In this document: positions 26,492 through 34,926 of the stretch, piece after piece | Layout of the letters: each line of letters opens with the position of its first letter | Numbering within the stretch: the first letter of the stretch is position 1 | DNA from: Clostridia bacterium | GTDB taxonomy: Bacteria > Bacillota_A > Clostridia > UMGS1883 | Direction: 5' to 3' | NCBI GenBank assembly: GCA_017467965.1 | Contig: JAFUJZ010000007.1 | Span: 66,724 to 130,723 of the forward strand | Length of the DNA: 64,000 bases | Notes under the pieces: model-generated | Seen by the model: only the letters and a program-made list of their open reading frames with translations | Database searches by the model: none | What the model was told of the DNA's origin: nothing | Position numbers and translations under genes: made by a program

Positions 26492-28771
26492 ATGATTTTA
26501 CGATGCGAGTTGGACAAAGTAACCGAAGATAAAATTGCCAATGCAGGTCTTGGTGAAATTAAATATGCAGTGCCCTTTGATATAGATTCTACGGGCATGT
26601 ATACCCAAGGATATCTTGTAATTACAAGTTTGAATATTGTAACAATAACGAGTGGAGAAATATATCTGGTTCTTCCCTTGAAAAAAGTGAATGAGGTTAA
26701 AGCGGTCGAGCTTGTAGGCGCAGGACGGCTTGAGGTAACAAGTGACGGCGTGTGCCATGTGGCGGCAAAATACACATCTGAGTATATGCCCCAGTTTGCA
26801 TATATTGAGCGCATTGTGCAGGAAATCATAGACGGCGAAGAAAGATTACACGAAAGCTTTGACGAATCGCGAAAATGCCCCAACTGCGGACGTAACTACC
26901 TGAGAAACACAAGGATTTGTCCTCAGTGTTCAGACAAGCTGGGCATGTTCAAGCGTCTGGCACGCCTTGCGGCACCATGTAAAAATCTTTATATAGGAAT
27001 ACTTGTTCTTTTTTGGCTTAACTCTGCGGCGATGCTTGTTGCCCCTGAAATTCAGAAAAGAATGATTGACGATGCAATCAAAAACCCCAATGGCACAATA
27101 CAGGTGCTACTGATTTTTGTGGCGCTTACGGCACTTTGTAATATTCTTACAACGGGTATTACAATTGTAAGACGTATCATATCCGTAAAAGCCAGCAATA
27201 TGCTCGTTAAGGATTTGCGAAAAGAAGTTTACACAAAGCTCCAGCAAATGGGCATTGGTAAGCTTGAAAGCAAAAAAACAGGTGACATGATGCAGCGAAT
27301 TAACCGCGATACAATGCGCATAGGTCACTTCATACAGAATATAGGCGTAATGGCACTTAATGAAATCGTGCTGTTTTTCTCGGTAGGTGTTGTACTTTTT
27401 GTGTATAACTGGCGTATGGCACTTCTTATACTGGTACCAATACCTGTCGTTATGATTATCGTCAACAAAATACGCTCGGAAGTACGCCGCAGATATCACA
27501 CCCAGTGGCGTAAAATGGACAAAATGACGAGCAAATTAAACGACATACTTAACGGTATGCGTGTTGTAAAGGCTTTTGGTCGTGAAAAATGGGCGATAGA
27601 CCAGTTCTCTGTTGTAGCGGCAGATGTAAGAGAGCAAAGCATTGATAACGACCGTTATTCGGGTACAATATGGCCCATAATCAGATTTTTGATTGGATTT
27701 GGCAGCTATTTTGTACTACTTTACGGAGGTAATCTTGTTGTAGGCGGCACGCTCACCTTGGGTGAACTGATGCAGTTTTCAACCTATGCGTCGTATCTTT
27801 ATAACCGTCTTGACTGGTTCAGTATGTTGCCTCGCCACCTTTCCGAAGCGGCAACCAGTGCACAGAGAGTTTTTGAAGTGCTTGACGAAGAAACCGACTA
27901 CGGTGCAGAAGAGAAAAAGAATAGACCCGATATTAAGGGCGATATCGTTTTTGATAACGTGACTTTTGGCTACAAAAGCTACAGAAGTGTAATAAAGAAC
28001 TTTTCTTTACATGTAAAAGAAGGCGAAATGATAGGCTTGGTGGGTCATTCGGGCGCAGGTAAAAGTACGCTTATAAATCTTTTGATGCGTCTTTACGATG
28101 TGGACGAGGGTGCAATAACTATAGACGGAAATAACATCCGTGACATTGACCGTGCATATTATAAGCATAATCTTGGTATAGTATTGCAGGAGAGCTATCT
28201 TTTTGCAGGCAGTATACTTTCAAACATCTGCTATGCAAAGCCCGATGCAACTGTAGATGATGTTATACGCGCCGCGAAAATTGCAAATGCTCATGATTTT
28301 ATAATGAGACTGCCCAACGGTTATGATACATATGTAGGTGAAAAGGGCTATAGGCTTTCAGGTGGTGAAAGACAGCGAATTGCAATCGCCCGTGCGGTAA
28401 TAAGTGACCCGAAGATACTTATCCTTGACGAGGCTACCGCAAGTGTTGATACCGAAACTGAGGCGCAAATTCAGGAAGCTCTCACAAGACTTGTCAAGGG
28501 CAGAACTACTTTTGCGATAGCACACCGTCTTTCGACCCTTAAAAATGCAAACCGTCTTGTAGTACTGGAAGAAGGCAGGATTGCCGAAACAGGTACGCAT
28601 AAAGAGCTTATGGAGCGTGACGGTATTTACGCAGGTCTTGTTAAGGCACAGCGCACCATGAATGCGATGAATTTTAATGCCGATGAAGGCGGCGGACGAG
28701 GACCTGGCGGAAGACGAGGTCATGGTGGGCCTCCCGGTGGACCTCCCGGTGGCGGGCCGCCTCCGAGATGA
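26492..28771 (+). CDS. ABC exporter with N-terminal PH-like domain and zinc ribbon (second of pair)
   Basis: 759 residues from the ATG at 26492 (GAAAGAAGGGAT upstream; the frame is open 60 nt further up but lacks a ribosome site). The same plan as its partner: a PH-like region (GYLVITSLNIVTITSGEIYL, residues ~40-115), zinc ribbon with Cys 129, 132, 143 and 146, six membrane helices, and an NBD with GHSGAGKSTLINLL, GIVLQESYLFAG, LSGGERQR, ILILDEATASVDTE and AHRLST. It ends in an unusual Gly/Pro/Arg tail (GGGRGPGGRRGHGGPPGG...). Both NBDs of the pair are catalytically complete, unlike heterodimeric exporters that have one degenerate site. Probably forms a heterodimer with the first exporter; substrate unknown. 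Confidence 0.92.
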   Translation: MILRCELDKVTEDKIANAGLGEIKYAVPFDIDSTGMYTQGYLVITSLNIVTITSGEIYLVLPLKKVNEVKAVELVGAGRLEVTSDGVCHVAAKYTSEYMPQFAYIERIVQEIIDGEERLHESFDESRKCPNCGRNYLRNTRICPQCSDKLGMFKRLARLAAPCKNLYIGILVLFWLNSAAMLVAPEIQKRMIDDAIKNPNGTIQVLLIFVALTALCNILTTGITIVRRIISVKASNMLVKDLRKEVYTKLQQMGIGKLESKKTGDMMQRINRDTMRIGHFIQNIGVMALNEIVLFFSVGVVLFVYNWRMALLILVPIPVVMIIVNKIRSEVRRRYHTQWRKMDKMTSKLNDILNGMRVVKAFGREKWAIDQFSVVAADVREQSIDNDRYSGTIWPIIRFLIGFGSYFVLLYGGNLVVGGTLTLGELMQFSTYASYLYNRLDWFSMLPRHLSEAATSAQRVFEVLDEETDYGAEEKKNRPDIKGDIVFDNVTFGYKSYRSVIKNFSLHVKEGEMIGLVGHSGAGKSTLINLLMRLYDVDEGAITIDGNNIRDIDRAYYKHNLGIVLQESYLFAGSILSNICYAKPDATVDDVIRAAKIANAHDFIMRLPNGYDTYVGEKGYRLSGGERQRIAIARAVISDPKILILDEATASVDTETEAQIQEALTRLVKGRTTFAIAHRLSTLKNANRLVVLEEGRIAETGTHKELMERDGIYAGLVKAQRTMNAMNFNADEGGGRGPGGRRGHGGPPGGPPGGGPPPR

Positions 28772-28775
28772 TGCG

Positions 28776-28804
28776 TTGACAAAAGGGATAAAATGTGATA
28801 TTTT
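28776..28804 (+). promoter_or_regulatory. Promoter of the DegV gene
   Basis: TTGACA (28776-28781), 17-nt spacer, TATTTT (28799-28804), starting five bases after the exporter stop codon. Confidence 0.75.
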
Positions 28805-28839
28805 AAATGGTAGTATCTGAATGAAAGGAAAGGTTTTTT

Positions 28840-29706
28840 ATGTCTAAAATTTTGCTTATGACAGACAGCGGTTCTGATATCGGTATGGAAAGAGCTAAGG
28901 AATACGGCATTAAAGTTTTACCCTTGAAATATTCATTTGACGGCGAAAAATATTATCTTGACGGTATTGACCAGACTGTGGAAGAATTCTACGCTATGGA
29001 AAAGGTGGCAGAGGATGTTCCCAAGACAGCACAGATTTCTCCTTTGGAATTTGAAGAAGCCTTTGAAGAGGCTTATAAAGAAGGCTATGATACCGTAATA
29101 TACACATCCCTTTCGGGAAAAGCCAGCGGTACATGCCAGAACGCTGTAATGATGGCTAATCAGGTTATGGATGAGCATGAGGGCTTCAAAGTTGAAGTTA
29201 TCGACTCCATGACATACAGCGTGCTTTACGGCTTTGCTGTAATCGAAGGCGCGAAGCTTTTGAAAGAAGGCAAAGGTGCTGACGAAATTATCGAACGAAT
29301 TAAAAAGATTTGCTACAGTGCAAACGCATATTTCTTGACAGATGACCTCACACACCTTAAAAAGGGCGGTAGAATCAATGCGGCAACCTTTGCTGTTGCA
29401 AATATGCTCGATATTAAGCCTATTTTGGTTCTTAAGGACGGCTTGGTAGAACAGGGAGCAAAACTCCGCGGCAGTAAAAACCTTTATAAAAAACTTGTAG
29501 ATGCAGCTAAGGCAATGGGCGATTTCAACGAAGGTAAGATTTATACAATCCATACCTGCGTACACGAAAAAGCGGCAGACCTCAAAGCTGCAATACTTGA
29601 CCAGTACCCCGACATTGAAGTGGGAGACACCTTAGTTGGTCCCACAATCGGTTGCCATACAGGCCCCGATTTGTTCGGTATTGTGTATTTTGCAGAAAAG
29701 TTTTAA
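28840..29706 (+). CDS. DegV family fatty-acid-binding protein
   Basis: 288 residues, cytoplasmic, ATG with GAAAGGAAAGG upstream. DegV marks: ILLMTDSGSDIGMERAKEYG at the N-terminus, VPKTAQISPLEFEEAFEEA, IYTSLSGKASGTCQNAVMMA (ligand-binding Ser/Thr), AYFLTDDLTHLKKGGRI and the end IGCHTGPDLFGIVYFAEKF. These proteins bind a fatty acid and in some Firmicutes (FakB) present it to a fatty acid kinase for incorporation into phospholipid. No fakA partner is in this window. Own promoter; downstream lies a palindromic repeat. Confidence 0.93.
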   Translation: MSKILLMTDSGSDIGMERAKEYGIKVLPLKYSFDGEKYYLDGIDQTVEEFYAMEKVAEDVPKTAQISPLEFEEAFEEAYKEGYDTVIYTSLSGKASGTCQNAVMMANQVMDEHEGFKVEVIDSMTYSVLYGFAVIEGAKLLKEGKGADEIIERIKKICYSANAYFLTDDLTHLKKGGRINAATFAVANMLDIKPILVLKDGLVEQGAKLRGSKNLYKKLVDAAKAMGDFNEGKIYTIHTCVHEKAADLKAAILDQYPDIEVGDTLVGPTIGCHTGPDLFGIVYFAEKF

Positions 29707-29722
29707 TTAATAAGCAATGTAA

Positions 29723-29841
29723 ACTGCAACCCATAATGGGGGACATTGCCTACCTACAGCCAACCCACAATCTCGTTTTGCTACAAGCAAAATAAAAAAT
29801 GAATGAATGGCTGTGTCCCCGTACATTAAAAATGTTGCAGT
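29723..29841. repeat. Nested inverted-repeat element between DegV and VOC genes
   Basis: Outer inverted repeat ACTGCAAC (29723-29730)/GTTGCAGT (29834-29841); inner pairs GGGGAC (29739-29744)/GTCCCC (29815-29820) and ACAGCCA (29756-29762)/TGGCTGT (29808-29814). No coding potential. Its right end is the 20-nt box also found before serA. Confidence 0.65.
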
Positions 29842-29853
29842 GGTCCCAGATAA
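29834..29853 (+). promoter_or_regulatory. 20-nt box upstream of the VOC gene, shared with serA
   Basis: GTTGCAGTGGTCCCAGATAA, 19 of 20 identical to the copy before serA, with the same 37-nt distance to the start codon and TGGTATAAT at the same offset. See the serA entry. Confidence 0.5.
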
Positions 29854-29890
29854 GAGATAAATGGTATAATCAAAGGAGGAATTACAAACT

Positions 29891-30274
29891 ATGACATTCG
29901 GTATTGAGCATCTTGCGATTATCGCAAAGGATACAAAGGTTTTGACAGATTGGTACACAAAAATGTTTGACACAGAGGTTGTTTACGACAACGGTAAGGG
30001 TACAATTTTCCTTGCTTTTTCCGATAAGAGCATGATTGAATTTATTCCTTGTGAAGAAACGGAAAGAGAAGATTTGGCAGCAAAGCGTCAGGGCATCCGC
30101 CATATTGCAATTTCTGTTGACGATTTTGATTCTGCTGTAGAGAGACTTATGGCAGAAAATGTTGAGGTGGTAACAGAGCCTAATACAAGCGCAAAGGGTA
30201 TTTCAACATTCTTCTTTAGGGATATTGAAGGTAATATTTTACACCTTATTACAAGACCTGAACCTTTAATTTAA
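29891..30274 (+). CDS. VOC (glyoxalase/bleomycin-resistance) superfamily protein
   Basis: 127 residues, ATG behind AAAGGAGGAATTA. Two beta-alpha-beta-beta-beta units: FGIEHLAIIAKDTKVLTDWY with the metal-type His in the first strand, then GIRHIAISVDDFDSAVERL with a second His, and the ending FFFRDIEGNILHLITRP with Glu in the last strand. These are the usual metal-ligand positions of glyoxalase-I-like dioxygenase folds. The reaction is not predictable; such small single-domain members include lactoylglutathione lyase-like and epimerase-like enzymes. Single-gene unit ending at a terminator. Confidence 0.88.
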   Translation: MTFGIEHLAIIAKDTKVLTDWYTKMFDTEVVYDNGKGTIFLAFSDKSMIEFIPCEETEREDLAAKRQGIRHIAISVDDFDSAVERLMAENVEVVTEPNTSAKGISTFFFRDIEGNILHLITRPEPLI

Positions 30275-30277
30275 ATC

Positions 30278-30312
30278 AAAAAACGCAGCAGCAAAAGCTA
30301 CTGCGTTTTTTT
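30278..30312 (+). terminator. Terminator of the VOC gene
   Basis: CGCAGCAGC/GCTACTGCG hairpin with one mismatch and AAAA loop, followed by seven T. Confidence 0.9.
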
Positions 30313-30335
30313 GTGCAAATAAAAAAAGAAAAATA

Positions 30336-30365
30336 TTGCAATTAAGTAATATTATGTGTTATAAT
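30336..30365 (+). promoter_or_regulatory. Promoter of pgk
   Basis: TTGCAA (30336-30341), 18-nt spacer, TATAAT (30360-30365). Confidence 0.75.
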
Positions 30366-30403
30366 AACTACATGTGAAAAAATATTTTTATGAGGTGATA
30401 GTT

Positions 30404-31585
30404 ATGTTAAACAAGAAAACACTTGAAGATGTTGAAGTAAGAGGCAAAAGAGTCCTCGTAAGATGTGACTTCAACGTTCCCCTTGATGCAGAAGGCAATA
30501 TCACAGACGAAAACAGAATTGTAGGCGCTATGCCCACAATCAACTATCTTGTAGAAAACGGCGCAAAGGTTATCCTTTGCTCTCATATGGGCAAACCCAA
30601 GGGTGAACCCGTTCCTTCCATGAGCCTTGCTCCCGTTGCAAAGCGTCTTAGTGAAAAGCTTGGTAAGGAAGTAAAGTTTGCGGCTGACGACACAGTTGTT
30701 GGCGAAAACGCAAAGGCTGCAGTTGCAGCAATGGCAGACGGTGACGTTGTTCTCCTTGAAAATACACGTTACAGAAAAGAAGAAACAAAGAACGTTCCCG
30801 AATTTAGTGCAGAGCTTGCATCTCTTGCTGACGTATTTGTAAACGACGCTTTCGGTACAGCTCACCGTGCACACTGCTCCAACGTTGGTGTAGCAGAACA
30901 CCTTCCTGCTGTAGGCGGTTACCTTATCAATAAGGAAATCGAATTCCTCGGCAACGCTGTAAATAACCCCGTTCGTCCTCTTGTAGCTGTTCTCGGCGGT
31001 TCTAAGGTATCCAGTAAGATTTCCGTTATCGAAAACCTCCTCAAGAAGGTTGACAAGCTCATCATCGGCGGCGGTATGGCTTACACATTCAAGGCGGCTA
31101 TGGGTCAGAAGACAGGTAACTCTCTTCTTGAAACAGACTATATTGAATACGCTAAGAAGATGCTCGACGAAGCAGGCGACAAGATCGTTCTTCCCGTTGA
31201 TACAGTTATAGCTGATGATTTCAACAATGATGCTAACACACAGGTTGTTGAAGGTGATATCCCCGAAGGTTGGGAAGGATTAGACATCGGTCCCAAGTCT
31301 ATCGAACTTTTCAAGAGCGTTCTTGCAGATGCTAAGACTGTTGTTTGGAACGGTCCTATGGGCGTATTCGAAATGAGTAACTTTGCTAAGGGTACAAACG
31401 AAATCGCAGCAATGCTTGCAGAGCTTGACGCTGTTACAGTTATCGGCGGCGGCGACAGCGTTGCAGCTGTTAACCAGGCAGGTCTTGGCGACAAGATGAG
31501 CCACATCTCCACAGGTGGCGGTGCTTCTCTTGAATTCCTCGAAGGTAAGGACCTTCCCGGTATCGTAGCACTTTTAGACAGATGA
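30404..31585 (+). CDS. pgk: Phosphoglycerate kinase
   Basis: 393 residues from the ATG at 30404 (GAGGTGAT upstream; frame is open to 30374 but without a ribosome site). Family blocks: [21 protein letters not shown], the Arg-containing [61 protein letters not shown] and the ending [13 protein letters not shown] with [13 protein letters not shown]. It transfers phosphate between 1,3-bisphosphoglycerate and ADP. First of the lower-glycolysis set pgk-tpiA-gpmI, which are separated by 280- and 155-nt gaps filled with palindromic repeats. Codon use is strongly biased as expected for a highly expressed gene. Confidence 0.98.
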   Translation: MLNKKTLEDVEVRGKRVLVRCDFNVPLDAEGNITDENRIVGAMPTINYLVENGAKVILCSHMGKPKGEPVPSMSLAPVAKRLSEKLGKEVKFAADDTVVGENAKAAVAAMADGDVVLLENTRYRKEETKNVPEFSAELASLADVFVNDAFGTAHRAHCSNVGVAEHLPAVGGYLINKEIEFLGNAVNNPVRPLVAVLGGSKVSSKISVIENLLKKVDKLIIGGGMAYTFKAAMGQKTGNSLLETDYIEYAKKMLDEAGDKIVLPVDTVIADDFNNDANTQVVEGDIPEGWEGLDIGPKSIELFKSVLADAKTVVWNGPMGVFEMSNFAKGTNEIAAMLAELDAVTVIGGGDSVAAVNQAGLGDKMSHISTGGGASLEFLEGKDLPGIVALLDR

Positions 31586-31662
31586 TTTCGGCGCAGACCG
31601 TTTAAAAGCGAAAAAAGACTGTGAGTGCGGTCAGTTTGATTGCTCAGTAATCTTAAAAAGTA

Positions 31663-31690
31663 GAAATCCGCACCTTTGAGTGCGGATTTC
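31663..31690 (+). terminator. Hairpin after pgk (terminator-like, no U run)
   Basis: GAAATCCGCAC (31663-31673)/GTGCGGATTTC (31680-31690), 11-bp perfect stem. Not followed by a T run, so it may attenuate or stabilise mRNA rather than end transcription. Confidence 0.5.
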
Positions 31691-31716
31691 GTTGATATGA
31701 TGCTTTTAAACTACGA

Positions 31717-31797
31717 ACAAAATTCACCGCTCGACGTACCGTCGTACGCCTTCGGGCAACGGTCGGATGCAAAACGTTGCATCCTCCTGGATTTTGT
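31717..31797. repeat. Palindromic intergenic element between pgk and tpiA
   Basis: Outer arms ACAAAAT (31717-31723)/ATTTTGT (31791-31797) and an inner hairpin GGATGCAA-AACG-TTGCATCC (31765-31784), with a GTAC-x4-GTAC core upstream of it. Layout similar to the elements in the serC-serA and tpiA-gpmI gaps but sequence identity is weak. Confidence 0.5.
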
Positions 31798-31864
31798 CCG
31801 TTCTGCATCCAAACTCATCAGTCTAAACATGATATATTAAACACTTGAAAGGATGAATTTTATT

Positions 31865-32614
31865 ATGGCAAGAAAGATTTTAGCAGCAGGTAACTGGAAA
31901 ATGAATATGACACCCTCTGAAGCAAAACAGCTTATTACAGAGCTTGTAGAAAAGTGCAAGGGTGCAAAGAACGACGTTCTCGTTTGCCCTCCTCTTGTAG
32001 ACCTTCCCGCAGTTTTGGAAGTAGCAAAGGGCACAAACATCAAGGTTGGCGCACAGAACTTCTACTACATGGACAAGGGTGCTTACACAGGTGAAGTAAG
32101 CGCTGATATGTTAAAGGACCTCGGCGTTGAATACGTAATCATCGGTCACAGCGAAAGAAGAGAATATTTCTGTGAAAGTGATGAAATCATCAACAAGAAG
32201 GTTACAAAGGCACTTGAAAAGGGGCTTATCCCCGTACTTTGCTGCGGTGAAAGCCTTCAGCAGAGAGAAGACAACGTAACATTTGACTTCATCCGTACAC
32301 AGATTAAGATTGCTCTCCGTGGTGTTTCCCGTGAAGACATGACAAAGATTGTTATCGCTTACGAACCCATTTGGGCTATCGGTACAGGTAAGGTTGCTAC
32401 AAGTGAACAGGCAAACGAAGTTTGCGCTGATATCCGTAACTGCCTTGCTAGCATCTATGACCAGGAAACAGCTGACAACACAACTATCCGCTACGGCGGT
32501 AGCGTAAATAAGGACTGTGCTGCTGAGCTTTTCGCAATGAGCGATATTGACGGCGGTCTTGTTGGCGGTGCTTCTCTTAAGAGTGAAGATTTCTCCATCA
32601 TCGCTAACGCTTAA
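31865..32614 (+). CDS. tpiA: Triose-phosphate isomerase
   Basis: 249 residues from the ATG at 31865 (GAAAGGATG at suitable distance; the upstream in-frame ATG at 31853 touches that site). TIM-barrel marks: AAGNWKMN with the substrate Lys, [12 protein letters not shown] with the electrophilic His, [13 protein letters not shown] with the catalytic Glu, and TIRYGGSVN / [10 protein letters not shown] for phosphate binding. Interconverts dihydroxyacetone phosphate and glyceraldehyde 3-phosphate. Confidence 0.98.
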   Translation: MARKILAAGNWKMNMTPSEAKQLITELVEKCKGAKNDVLVCPPLVDLPAVLEVAKGTNIKVGAQNFYYMDKGAYTGEVSADMLKDLGVEYVIIGHSERREYFCESDEIINKKVTKALEKGLIPVLCCGESLQQREDNVTFDFIRTQIKIALRGVSREDMTKIVIAYEPIWAIGTGKVATSEQANEVCADIRNCLASIYDQETADNTTIRYGGSVNKDCAAELFAMSDIDGGLVGGASLKSEDFSIIANA

Positions 32615-32623
32615 GACCGAGTA

Positions 32624-32727
32624 ATTTTCCGCATCTCGCATACGTAATCTCATTTGCGTACACATAGTACGCGGCAATCGATTACGAATACAATCTGCGA
32701 AAAATTCTTTCGGTCTGTTCGGAAAAT
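32624..32727. repeat. Nested palindromic intergenic element (GTACACATAGTAC core) between tpiA and gpmI
   Basis: Outer arms ATTTTCCG (32624-32631)/CGGAAAAT (32720-32727), inner arms CGTAATC (32643-32649)/GATTACG (32680-32686), core GTACACATAGTAC (32658-32670). Inverted, diverged relative of the element at 9257-9340; the core is identical but both stems carry different, internally complementary sequences. Confidence 0.75.
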
Positions 32728-32769
32728 GATGCGGTTTTTAACAAAAGCAAATTGAAAGGAAAATTTACT

Positions 32770-34284
32770 ATGAGTAAAAAACCTGTTGCGCTTATCATCA
32801 TGGACGGTTATGGTATTAATCCCGAAACTGAAGGTAACGCGATTTATGAAGCGAAAACTCCTAACCTTGACAAGTATTTTGCCTCTTGCCCCAACACAAC
32901 TATTGCAGCAAGCGGTCTTGACGTTGGTCTTCCCGACGGTCAGATGGGTAACAGCGAAGTTGGTCACACAAATATCGGTGCTGGTAGAGTTGTTTACCAG
33001 ATGCTTGTTAAGATTACAAAGGATATCGAAGACGGTACAATTTTGAAGAACAAGGCTCTCTGTGATGCTATGGAAAACGCAAAGGGTAAGGCATTACACC
33101 TTATGGGTCTTCTTTCTCCCGGTGGTGTACACAGCCACAACACACACCTTTACGGTCTTATCCGTATGGCAAAGGATATGGGTGTTGAAAAGGTTTATGT
33201 TCATACATTCTTAGACGGACGTGACGTTCCTCCGTCCTCTGCCGCTGAATATATGGCAGAATTACAGGCAGAAATCGACAAGATTGGTCTTGGCTCTATT
33301 GCAACTGTTGCAGGCAGATTTTATGCTATGGACCGTGACAACGCTTGGGACAGAGTTGAAAAGGATTATGCCGCTCTCGTTTACGGCGAAGGCGTTGAAG
33401 AAAATGACGCTGTAGAAGCTGTTAAGAACTCCTATGCAAACGGCGTAACTGACGAATTCATGCTTCCCACAGTATGCGACAAGTCCGGTCAGATTAAGGA
33501 AGGCGATTCTGTTATCTTCTTCAACTTCCGTCCTGATAGAGCACGCCAGCTTACAAGAACTTTTGTTGACCCTGATTTCACAGGATTTGAAAGACGTAAC
33601 GGTTATTTCCCCGTACATTTTGTATGTATGGCTCAGTACGATGCAGAAATGCCCAACGTAACTGTTGCGTATCCTCCCGAAGAGCTCACTATGACTTTGG
33701 GCGAATATCTTTCAAAAATGGGTCTTACACAGCTTAGAATTGCCGAAACACAGAAGTATGCTCACGTAACATTCTTCTTCAACGGTGGTGAAGAAAAGCA
33801 GTTTGACGGCGAAGACAGAATACTTATCAAGTCTCCCGATGTTGAAACCTTTGATATGAAGCCCGAAATGAGTGCATACGAGGTTTGTGACGCTGTTGTT
33901 GAAGCTATAAATGCAGATAAGTTTGACGTTATCATTCTTAACTATGCAAACTGCGACATGGTAGGCCACACAGGTATTATCCCTGCGGCAGTAGCAGCAG
34001 TTGAAGCTGTTGATACATGCGTAGGCAGAATGGTTGACGCAATCCTTGCAAAGGGCGGTGTAGCGTGCATCACAGCTGACCACGGTAACGCTGACCAGCT
34101 TATCGACCCCGAAACAAAGGGCCCCTTTACAGCTCATACAACAAATCCCGTACCTTTCATTGTGGTAGGTCAGGATTGTTCTCTTAAGGAAGGCGGCAGA
34201 CTTGCTGACATCGCTCCTACAATGCTTCAGATTTTGGGTCTTGAAAAGCCCGCTGAAATGACAGGCGAAAGCTTAATTAAATAA
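32770..34284 (+). CDS. gpmI: 2,3-bisphosphoglycerate-independent phosphoglycerate mutase
   Basis: 504 residues from the ATG at 32770 (GAAAGGAAAA upstream). Alkaline-phosphatase superfamily metal sites: LIIMDGYGIN with the first Asp, MGNSEVGHTNIGAGR with the phospho-accepting Ser, GVHSHNTHLYGL, HTFLDGRDVPP, FNFRPDRARQLT, NYANCDMVGHTG and ITADHGNADQL for Mn2+. Converts 3- to 2-phosphoglycerate. Last of the pgk-tpiA-gpmI set; 3-phosphoglycerate is also the precursor used by SerA. Confidence 0.98.
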   Translation: MSKKPVALIIMDGYGINPETEGNAIYEAKTPNLDKYFASCPNTTIAASGLDVGLPDGQMGNSEVGHTNIGAGRVVYQMLVKITKDIEDGTILKNKALCDAMENAKGKALHLMGLLSPGGVHSHNTHLYGLIRMAKDMGVEKVYVHTFLDGRDVPPSSAAEYMAELQAEIDKIGLGSIATVAGRFYAMDRDNAWDRVEKDYAALVYGEGVEENDAVEAVKNSYANGVTDEFMLPTVCDKSGQIKEGDSVIFFNFRPDRARQLTRTFVDPDFTGFERRNGYFPVHFVCMAQYDAEMPNVTVAYPPEELTMTLGEYLSKMGLTQLRIAETQKYAHVTFFFNGGEEKQFDGEDRILIKSPDVETFDMKPEMSAYEVCDAVVEAINADKFDVIILNYANCDMVGHTGIIPAAVAAVEAVDTCVGRMVDAILAKGGVACITADHGNADQLIDPETKGPFTAHTTNPVPFIVVGQDCSLKEGGRLADIAPTMLQILGLEKPAEMTGESLIK

Positions 34285-34296
34285 TTTGAAAAGCTT

Positions 34297-34323
34297 AAGA
34301 GGGGTACGGAAACGTACCCCTTT
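34297..34323 (+). terminator. Terminator of gpmI
   Basis: GGGGTACG-GAAA-CGTACCCC (34301-34320) with GNRA loop followed by TTT. Confidence 0.85.
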
Positions 34324-34335
34324 AATGTTGGTGAT

Positions 34336-34926
34336 ATGATGATATTGAAAATTGATTATGAGCATATTTTCTTTGACAGATTTGAAAATATTGATAAAAT
34401 GCGTGAGACTGATTATATAATCACAAAAGCCTTGGAGGAAATCGGATGCACGTTTAAAAAGGATGCTAATTGCTACAACATAGAAGCAGACTTTGAACAA
34501 TCTGTTAAAATAGAAAAGCTGAAAGGTATATTAAAGAAAGAGTTTTTTATATTAACTGATGAAAAGAAGCTCGATGAAAAGGCCGTAAAGAGCGATATTT
34601 GCTGTGAGATTATAAGCTATATACGCCAAAATTATCAGTACGACACTTTAACTGTAGACGAAATCTGCGAAAATGTAAACTTATCAAGGTATGAGGCTGA
34701 AAAATATGTCAAGAGACAGTATGGGATAACTATCAGTGAATATATCCGAAATCTTAGAGTGGAAAAAGCACAGGAAATGCTCAAAGAAAACATAACAACC
34801 GAGCTTTGTGCCCAGTTGTGCGGGTTTGGAAGTGCCAAGACAATGCAGAGAGCATTTGGTGCTGTGTGTGGCATAACACCTGCGAAGTGGAGAAGTGCCA
34901 ACCTTGACAGTAAAGAGGCAAAATGA
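34336..34926 (+). CDS. AraC-family transcriptional regulator
   Basis: 196 residues. The last 100 residues carry two helix-turn-helix motifs of the AraC type (DTLTVDEICENVNLSRYEAEK and ELCAQLCGFGSAKTMQRAFG) ending in the conserved GITPAKWR. The first 90 residues are a short unrecognised sensor-like region, too small for a cupin domain. Start chosen at the first of two adjacent ATGs (34336); the ribosome site (GGTGAT) is very close, so the second ATG at 34339 is possible. It precedes the surface-polymer genes, whose promoter lies inside its own 3' end, so it may control them or be an independent gene. Confidence 0.9.
   Translation: MMILKIDYEHIFFDRFENIDKMRETDYIITKALEEIGCTFKKDANCYNIEADFEQSVKIEKLKGILKKEFFILTDEKKLDEKAVKSDICCEIISYIRQNYQYDTLTVDEICENVNLSRYEAEKYVKRQYGITISEYIRNLRVEKAQEMLKENITTELCAQLCGFGSAKTMQRAFGAVCGITPAKWRSANLDSKEAK

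Noticed and set aside
28933..29565. 210-codon open frame on minus opposite the DegV gene
   Set aside because: Cys/Phe-rich shadow frame without start signal; the DegV reading is unambiguous.
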